From NCBI GenBank assembly GCA_018873225.1, contig JAEILZ010000005.1:3968001-4032000 (forward strand): 64,000 nucleotides of DNA. The letters are read 5' to 3'. Every line of letters starts with the position of its first letter. The stretch's first letter is position 1. Positions 57,176 through 64,000 of the stretch are shown piece by piece. The stretch is from [Phialemoniopsis] sp. UDSM-2020. Lineage: Eukaryota > Ascomycota > Sordariomycetes > Thyridiales > Thyridiaceae. The notes under the pieces were generated by a model, which was not told the origin of the DNA, did not search any database, and was given only the letters and a program-made list of their open reading frames with translations. The position numbers and the translations under genes were made by a program.

Positions 57176-59174
57176 CTACCCATGTCTAACCTTGCATTGC
57201 GAGATGGAAGCTTCGTCGCAGGCTTTAGAGTCCAGCTCCGCCAGGACGTCTAATATACTAGCAAATAAAGTCCTGGCACGGTCTTGAATCGCGTTACTAC
57301 TTGCATGTTCGACAAGCGCAAGGAGTATCGCACCAACCTGGCGGACCCGTTGCACCTGTGCTCGTTGTCCTTTGCATCAGCCGCTGTAGTTGGTTGAAGC
57401 TACCGCACAACACAGATGTATCAGTGGACTCACCGCTGGTTCTCCTTGAAATTGTACTATCTCAAAGGGCACGGCACGAAGCTCGTGCAGAAAGTCCTGG
57501 ACAAGCTGGATCTTGCGCATGTCGCACGTGAGCTGGAAATGGTCGAATCCCAGGGCTTGAAGGGTCCCATGCTCGATGGAAGCTTGTAGGATTCTTAGTT
57601 GAATGCCGTAAAACGATGTCAAGATGTGATTTCGGACTGCCCATAGACATGTTGCCTGGTAATCGATCACCCCAGCCTCGGCCAGCCCCTTGTCCTGTTC
57701 ATCAGTTGGTAGGCTGTCGGGATATTGGAGCCAGAGTGGCATGTTGCTGATCAGGCCAGTGAAGTCAAGGTACAAACTCGCGAGTTCCGCGTCAGCCGAT
57801 GGCTTCGGGTCATAGGCGTTCTCGGTACTCTCGTCTCTCCTGACTGAAGCATTACTTGAAACTTGGACAGTCGGGTAAAGTCGGATGACTGCCAACAGTT
57901 TTGCAGCTGCAGACCAGAGGCGTCGCTTCAGCTGAAAGGCCTCCAGGATGCGACTCTCGAGTGGAGCGCTATTGACGGCCCTCGTCATGTCAAGCTGGGT
58001 AGCAAGATCCAGGTCTCCATGTTCCAGGACATTGAATTCCCCATCGAAAGTCTTGTCCTGAAGGAGAATGTGGCGTGACTGCAGCACTTCTGAACACCTG
58101 TCCGAGTGGTACAATAACCAGAATATGGAACGTTTTAACTGCGCTTCAAGAGCTGAATCTTGGGCCACCGATTTCTCCTCGAACAGTCGAAGGCGCAGGG
58201 CCAGTATCGTAGCGTTTAGGTGGCATTGCGTTGAAGCGCCGCTTTTCCCGCTCGTATTTTGCATGGCAGTGCCGTGCCATATTCTCACCAGTAGGGAAGT
58301 CGAGTCTGGATGCTCGAGATCGTACGTCTCGTACGCCAGCAGCATCGTGCGCGACGCTTGGAGAAACGCCGTTGCGAGAAGTGCCCTCCGGGCAATGCGC
58401 GACTCGGGTACAACAGACATCACCACGGCGCACAGAGATGTGATGACTGTAAATGTTTTCATAAAGCTCAACTCAGGGCGACCTTCCACCACGAGAGCCG
58501 GTGGTCCAGTATAATAGGAAGAGCGACTCTTGTCCAATGCCGAGATACTGGCTCGGAGAGTAGGCTCATGACCGAGAGGGCTGTGAGGGAAGACGTATTG
58601 CATGTACAAATCGACGCATTGTAAGGCCAAGTCTTCTACGGTGACCGTAGATGGAATACTCGTAGCTATGCGGTCGAGCAACGCGGTCCGGATATGGATA
58701 GGGTCGAGGTTCAGGGTGTAAGGGTTGTAGTCTTCTAGACTCTCTCGCGGCCATGTTGACTCTCCATTTTGGGAGTCGGCGACAAAGGGAGAGGCGTTCT
58801 CGAGCACCGCGGTGTCTGGTGATGACTCTGCGGCGCAATCGCTGTCCAAGGGAGTGGCAGAGTTGTGGTCCAACAGTACAGCTGGGGTCGTCTCAGTCAC
58901 GGTGAGTAATGGCTCAGGCGTTGGACTGGGCGGTCTCTTCTGCACGCGACGGCCGCGCTTCCTGGAAATACCACTGTATGCGCATGTAATCCGGGCGACC
59001 TTGCAACCCGAGCAAGGGTCGATAGCGTCACATTTGATCTTGCGTCTTCTGCACTGATCTGCCCATGCATTAGCAAGATTCTAGAGTGGTTGCCGTCGGC
59101 CCAGAGTGCGGCCAGGGGGGCAGCTGAAGGGAGTGGGCCTTACCACAGGCACGGGTGACATGCATGCCGCCCAT
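57176..59174 (-). CDS. Zn2Cys6 transcription factor, candidate regulator of the GH43 cluster
   Basis: Proposed exons (coding order) are 59174-59144, 59058-57434 and 57355-57176, giving 611 aa. The zinc cluster at residues 10-36 (C-X2-C-X6-C-X5-C-X2-C-X6-C, RACDQCRRRKIKCDAIDPC) is split by an 85-nt intron inside Asp-11. A basic patch follows (SRKRGRRVQKR). The middle homology region spans the body (DLALQCVDLYMQYVFPHSP). The last intron (78 nt) replaces a spurious end by VRQVGAILLALVEHASSN and ARTLFASILDVLAELD, the normal end of this TF class. It shares a divergent promoter with the MFS porter and converges on GH43, so pathway-specific control of these two genes is likely. It resembles sugar/pentose regulators but is not XlnR itself. 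Confidence 0.88.
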
Positions 59175-59850
59175 GGTTTGGTGTCGGTTGCAACAAGTCA
59201 AAACCCATTATTCCGTGGGGTTTACAGGAATCATCAGAGACGAATCTGAAGTCCCCCTGTCTTGTCTCGTCAGGAAGGGGCACCAGTGTCTCGTGACATA
59301 CAGACAGCCGAGGACGGGGTGGTTCTTTAGGTTGCAGGGCGGGCTTGGTCTGGAAAGACTATTAAATTGACGCGATTCTAGGTCGGACGGAGACAACCAA
59401 GGCAGCTAGTCAGCGTGGTGGCGCCACAAGGAAGGCCAAAACCATCGTGCTATGGCCCGTAGTCGGAGCTTTTTTCAATTTTCCGCGGGTTAGTTGTGGG
59501 GAGCAGCGAATCCACATCGTAGTGGCAGCATTGCCCACATCTTTTCCTTTTCTTCATCCCCACTCAAGACTACGTGTGTCCAATAATCGTGGCCGTTGCC
59601 ACGAGTAAAGACCGGCTGGGGCAGCCGGGGTCGACAGATAGATCCCCACGGGGCTAATGTCCAGGGAGAGTTGGGCAGATTCTACTGCAAACCCTCGAAG
59701 GTCGTCGCACCACCAGAGAAGTGAAGAGGCGCCTTCCGCTCAAGTATATAATCTCAAGGGGGCGCGGCCTCTGTCACGAACCCAGACCGACGCCAGCCTC
59801 GACTTGTCCATCATTAATGATCATCCTACGGCGCCCGCCAAACCACAGAT
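59175..59850. promoter_or_regulatory. Divergent promoter of the zinc-cluster factor and MFS sugar porter
   Basis: A 676-bp interval with a 17-bp inverted repeat at 59612-59628 (CGG-N9-CCG) and GGCTAA at 59652-59657, 194 bp from the porter ATG. Such features suit zinc-cluster regulation, possibly autoregulatory. Confidence 0.5.
59612..59628. promoter_or_regulatory. Inverted repeat CCGGCT-N5-AGCCGG
   Basis: Perfect six-base arms around a five-base spacer; read as zinc-cluster half-sites it is CGG-N9-CCG. It lies 223 bp before the porter ATG and 438 bp before the TF ATG. Confidence 0.5.
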
Positions 59851-61716
59851 ATGGCAACCATCACCAAATCAGATGCCAGGGATCAGGAACCGACTGTCCA
59901 GCATGCAGCCGCCCACCACGATCAGGCCTCGGGGCAACTTGAATCATCCCTGAAGCCTGATGAGGTCAGTGCAGATGCTGTCCAGAGGGGGCAAGGTACG
60001 ACTGGCTACGAGCATCTGCCTCTCTGGGCAACAGTCAAGAAGTTCAAGATTGCCTGGCTCATCTGCGTCTGCGCTGCGTTCAGTGCCGGCACTGATGGAT
60101 ATCAACTTGCGTCCGTCTCCTTCCCCGTATCCTCCTCGCCCCTGAATCCCGTGCCAAAGACTGACCTTGAGACCAATGGCACAGGATGAATTCCAGTATC
60201 ATCGCCAACAAAGGCTTCGTTCGACAGTTTGCCACCGAAAAGAACAGCGCGGGAGAACCCTACTTGGCTTCCGGCATCATCAGTGGATGGAGCATCGCGC
60301 AGAACTGTGCCCAGGTCTTTGGCCAGACGGGCCTCGGCTTCATCTGTGCTCGCTTTGGACGCAAGGTCGGCATGTATACCTTGTGGGTGTTGATCATGTC
60401 GAGCGTCCTGGGCGAAACCCTTTCTCGAAACTGGATCCACTGGCTGATCGCCAAGTTCCTTGCCGGCGTGGGCGTGGGCGGCCTACAGACCACGATCTTG
60501 GGCTACCTTAGCGAGGTGGCCCCCGTCAACATCCGCGGTGCTGCGTTGATGATGTACAGCTTCTGGTGGACCATCGGTTCCTTCTGCACCCACGTTGCGC
60601 AACAGAGCATGAGCAAACGGGATCCCTACAACTGGCTCACTCCCATCTATACGCAGTGGGCCATGATTGGCGCCATGCTTATGATCTACATCTTCCTGCC
60701 AGAATCGCCAGCTTGGTGTGCTACTAAAGGAAGAACAGAGCAAGGAAAACGAATGCTCCGGAAGATCTACCATGGTGTCCAAGATGCCGATGTCGACTAC
60801 CAGTACGAGCTCATCTGCTTGGCGATCGAGCACGAACGGGCTCTTGCTATTGAGCAGCGCAATGAGAAGTGGTGGGCCATTTTCAAAGGGGTTGATGGAA
60901 GGCGAACCATCACTGCCTTTTGGTGCATTGTTGCTCAACAGTTCTTGGGCCTTGCTCTATTCGGCACATATGGGACCTACTTCTTTCAACAAGCTGGACT
61001 CGAAAACCCGTTCCAAATCAAAGCAATCACCTCTTCGATTCAGATCATAGTCGTCGTCCTCGCAGTTCTCTGTGTCGATAAATTTGGTCGTCGATTAATG
61101 GCCAACTGCATGACAACCCTGATGTGGATCAGCTGTCTTGTTGTTGGTATTCTCGGTGTGGTACCTGAAACGAGAGGAACGGTACCAGTCTTCATTCTCT
61201 TTGCTTGCTTGTGGAGTATGTATCTGCCAAGCCAAACCGAAATATGCTGGAAGATTGCTGACCAGGAGTCTTGTCATGATAGATGCGGGTATCGCTGCCA
61301 ACGGAGCTGCTGGCTGGGGCTACATTGGTGAAATTTCGTCCCAGCGCCTCCGTCCCTATACTTCAGGCTTCGCCGCTTCAGCAAATTCCATCGGAGGCGT
61401 CATCATGCAAGCTCTCACGCCCTACATGGTCAACGCCAACCAGTGGAACTGGCGCTTCAAGACCGGGTTCTTTTACGCTGGCGTGGGGCTGCCGTGGGTT
61501 ATTGGCATGTGGTTGCTGATTCCCGAAACTGCCGGGTGAGTCTTATTAAGGCACGGTGTGAATATGAGCGTTACCCTAACACTTTACAGTCGCTCTGCTG
61601 CTGAGCTCGACGAGCTTTTCGAACGCAAGATCAAGCCGTGGCGGTTCCATAAGACCGAGACTGCCACTCAGGCTCTTCTGAGGGCGAACCTAACCCAGAA
61701 AGATGGGAAAGAGTAG
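59851..61716 (+). CDS. MFS sugar porter
   Basis: Proposed exons are 59851-60110, 60185-61215, 61283-61535 and 61590-61716, giving 556 aa. It is a 12-helix sugar:proton symporter of the plasma membrane. About 75 cytosolic residues lead to helix 1 (FSAGTDGYQLAMNSSIIANKG across intron 1). Signatures are ARFGRKVG in loop 2-3, SEVAPVNIRG, PESPAWCATKGRTEQGKRML, FFQQAGL, VDKFGRRL and PETAGRSAAELDELFERKI. The central form resembles fungal alpha-glucoside/oligosaccharide porters more than hexose facilitators; the substrate is inferred from the adjacent GH43 (xylo- or arabino-oligosaccharides, or pentoses) and is uncertain. Intron 1 has a weak GTCCGT donor. The intron lengths are 74, 67 and 54 nt. Confidence 0.88.
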
Positions 61717-62755
61717 CTAGCTCTCACTCACGATCGAGCTGGCTGACTCGCGGCCTCTTCGCTAGTGGTGTCCATGATAGGAGCATGCAAACCGGGCCAT
61801 GATCAATGTCGTCCCGTGTTTGTCCGAGGGGGTTTTCTTTTGGTTAAACCTGGCTTATCTGAGGATTTAGTCCAAGATAATGAAGGCAGTCCACTGATGA
61901 GCGTCTTCAGGTGACCAAACAGAACTGTACACTGTAGAGCTGGAAATGGCACTCAATATTAAGAAAGCTGACTGTGTGGGAGATGCAGCGCTGTTCCTCC
62001 GACCTGGCGAAACGTGAAGGTATCATCATGAGTTATATATTATTCCTTCTGGGTGAAGCAAGATCATAGCCCATGGAAGAGTCGAGTTTGGCAAGACCCC
62101 AGCCCTTAGAAGCTGCACGGAATATTTTTAACCCGTTCGTTGCGGACTTGAGGTAGTCATTGGGCTTATGCAACTTCCCGATGCTGCCTAACGTCATAAC
62201 ATCTCCGCTGCGGAGTTCACTTCCATACATCCCTCAATGTTAAGCCGAAGTTCCCACAGAACAGCTACGATATCCCTTTCTCTGAGAGCGGTGTAGGCCC
62301 CCCTGCTTCCGCCTTGACAGTAATAAACTAGATCAAGACATAATCCCCAAGCGTATGCGAGTTCAAATCCTACATGAAAATCGAAATCCTGCCAGGTCTC
62401 GCCAGATCAGTAGACATCATTCGTTTCTGGAGGGGAGATCTGAGTGTCAGAACCATTCATAGGTCCGCAGAAGCGCGGATTTCGGTAACTTTCCAGATTA
62501 TCGCTAGTCTCAGATCCGCCGGGGTTCGTCAAGCCTGAGATACCACCGAAAACAGCTATATGATTACGAGAGGGGCGCCAGGGGTACCGCTTTTCGTCTT
62601 GACACACGAACACAACCGCGACAGACAGACAGACAGTCTATAAATCAGCTACAATCACATTAGGCCTTCGCAATTTTCGTTACTTAGCGACCTATGTTGA
62701 CTATCTGTCAAGCTCCCTGAACCATTCAGAATCAGTTGCTTCTTCTTTTATCGCG
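61717..62755. other. Intergenic: porter 3' flank and oxidase promoter
   Basis: Contains a short GACA microsatellite (62620-62636). No supported gene. Confidence 0.45.
62620..62636 (+). repeat. (GACA)4 microsatellite
   Basis: Four tandem GACA units plus G, about 120 bp upstream of the 2-hydroxy-acid oxidase ATG. Confidence 0.85.
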
Positions 62756-64000
62756 ATGGCATCCAAAATCGACCAAAAGTTTATTCTTCATCTTGATGAT
62801 ATTAGAGCTGCAGCCGCAGGGAAGCTTTCAGATACCGTCAGAGGTAACAATCATTTGCATATGGTGATACAATCTGACGGCTGACGAGTCCTCGAACGAC
62901 CCAGAATTCTACTCTGATGGCTCGGAAGGCCAAGTCACGGTGAAAGAGAACTCGACTGCTTACTCCAAATATCGGCTGCGTCCTCGAGTTCTCGTCGATG
63001 TGTCTAAAGCTGACACTTCCACTACGTTGTTCGGGCAAAAGATCCCATTCCCAGTATGTGTATCACCCGCCGGGATCCAGGCCATGGCCCATCCCGACGG
63101 CGAGCTAGCTACAAGCCGCGCATGTGCCAAGCGCGGCATTCACATGGGCGTGTCGTCCTGGGCCAACTACTCCGTTGAAGAAATTCGAGCGGCAGGACTC
63201 GAGGTCGGACCAATGCAGCACGCCATGCAGCTGTATACGATGGTGGACCGGGAGGCTCAGCTGCGCATCATCAAGCGCGCCGAGAAGGCCGGCTGTGCCG
63301 CGATTCTCTTGACAGCCGATAGCCCTGTTCTCGGCGTGAGGTACAGGGAAGTCAGGAACGACTTTCGCACGTCGGAGGGCTTGGGTTTCCCCATGCTCGA
63401 CAAGACCTCGGAGATGGTGCGTGCAACGACTCACGATGATGGTTTCACTGCACTCAACTCCGACGCGCATTCATGGGCCAAAGAGATCCCTTGGTTGCGG
63501 AGCGTGACAAAGATGCAGATCTGGATCAAAGGCGTCTTGACCGCTGAGGACGTGCAGCTTGCGATCCAGTACGGCTGTGACGGCGTTATTGTCAGCAATC
63601 ATGGCGGAAGACAGCTCGACCAGACACCAGCCACCATTGATGTCCTCCCGGAATGCGTCAGAGCCGCCGGAAACAAGATTCAGGTTACTGTCGATGGTGG
63701 GATACGGAGTGGTTCCGACATCTTCAAAGCGATTGCGCTCGGGGCCAAGTGCGTGTGGATTGGACGGCCAGTCATTTGGGGCCTCGCTGTGAGTACCACA
63801 TTCAAGATCTCTAAACCCCTGACAAGATGACAGAGTAGCTAAAAACTATTCTCCCGCCAGTATGATGGAGAGGCCGGCGTCACGAAAACGCTTGATATTC
63901 TCTACGCCGAGTTCAAGCGGTGCATGCAGCTGTGCGGCTGTGCAAGCATTACTGATATCACTCCCGCTTCCCTTGGGGTTGTTTCAGCGACTGGCCCACT
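62756..64000 (+). CDS. FMN-dependent 2-hydroxy-acid oxidase/dehydrogenase (3' truncated)
   Basis: Proposed exons are 62756-62843, 62905-63788 and 63861 to beyond 64000; about 370 residues are visible. It is a member of the glycolate/lactate oxidase TIM-barrel family, oxidising (S)-2-hydroxy acids such as L-lactate with FMN. Landmarks are RLRPRVLVDVSKADTSTTLFG, SPAGIQAMAHPDGELATSRA, LTADSPVLGVRYREVRNDF, KGVLTAEDVQLA, the catalytic His/Arg in VSNHGGRQLD, VDGGIRSGSDIFKAIALGA and WGLAYDGEAGV across intron 2. There is no cytochrome b5 domain, so it is not flavocytochrome b2. Acceptor choice for intron 1 (CCAG at 62904) is fixed by phase and gives VREFYSDGS. The visible part nearly reaches the family's normal end. 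Confidence 0.9.

Noticed and set aside
62350..62390. TTCAAAT context like a tRNA T-arm
   Set aside because: The five-base stems on either side do not pair, and no anticodon arm lies upstream.

Overview
The window is nuclear DNA of a filamentous ascomycete (Pezizomycotina). A sordariomycete-type genome is likely. Genes are GC-rich and carry short introns, mostly 52-112 nt, with GT-AG ends and CTRAY-like branch sites. Every firmly identified protein is of fungal type: a DIM-5 histone methyltransferase, a trifunctional fungal tRNA ligase, Zn2Cys6 regulators and an Ish1/Msc1 protein. Exon boundaries were set by hand, using splice consensus, reading phase and family conservation.

From 1 to 43 kb the window is mostly conserved housekeeping genes. 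They are, in order: the 3' part of a sulfate permease; the DIM-5-like H3K9 methyltransferase; a UBTD/DC-UbP-like protein whose first exon is only the ATG; COPI beta (Sec26); Mago nashi; the GID4/Vid24 substrate receptor; tRNA methyltransferase Trm11, divergent from an RNase P p40-type subunit; a small ankyrin protein; and a Zn2Cys6 factor. A 4.5 kb gene-poor gap follows. Then come proteasome ATPase Rpt5, a UPF0132 membrane protein, a NIF3/YqfO-like protein, mitochondrial ribosomal uL10m, anthranilate phosphoribosyltransferase, tRNA ligase Trl1, an eight-repeat Ish1/Msc1 protein and a fungal zinc-finger-like protein of unknown function.

From 43.6 to 50.6 kb there is a self-contained alpha-glucoside (MAL-like) cluster. 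It holds a Zn2Cys6 factor, an intracellular GH13 maltase and an MFS maltose-type permease; maltase and permease diverge from a 1.3 kb shared promoter. From about 50.6 to 55.3 kb lies a gene-poor island with a frameshifted secreted-protein gene, a doubtful cysteine-rich ORF and diverged repeat copies rich in transitions, as expected from RIP-like decay.

From 55.3 kb to the end is a second catabolic cluster. It holds an intracellular GH43 glycosidase, a Zn2Cys6 factor divergent from an MFS sugar porter, and an FMN-dependent 2-hydroxy-acid oxidase cut by the window end. No tRNA, rRNA, CRISPR array or intact transposon was seen.

The least expected signals are: a 66-codon, compositionally protein-like open frame directly after the TAG stop of the tRNA ligase; the two linked sugar clusters with zinc-cluster-type motifs in their divergent promoters; the ATG-only first exon giving an MGCC acylation-type N-terminus; an Ish1 protein ending in KNEL; and the decayed secreted-protein island. 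No wholly new system could be demonstrated from sequence alone.
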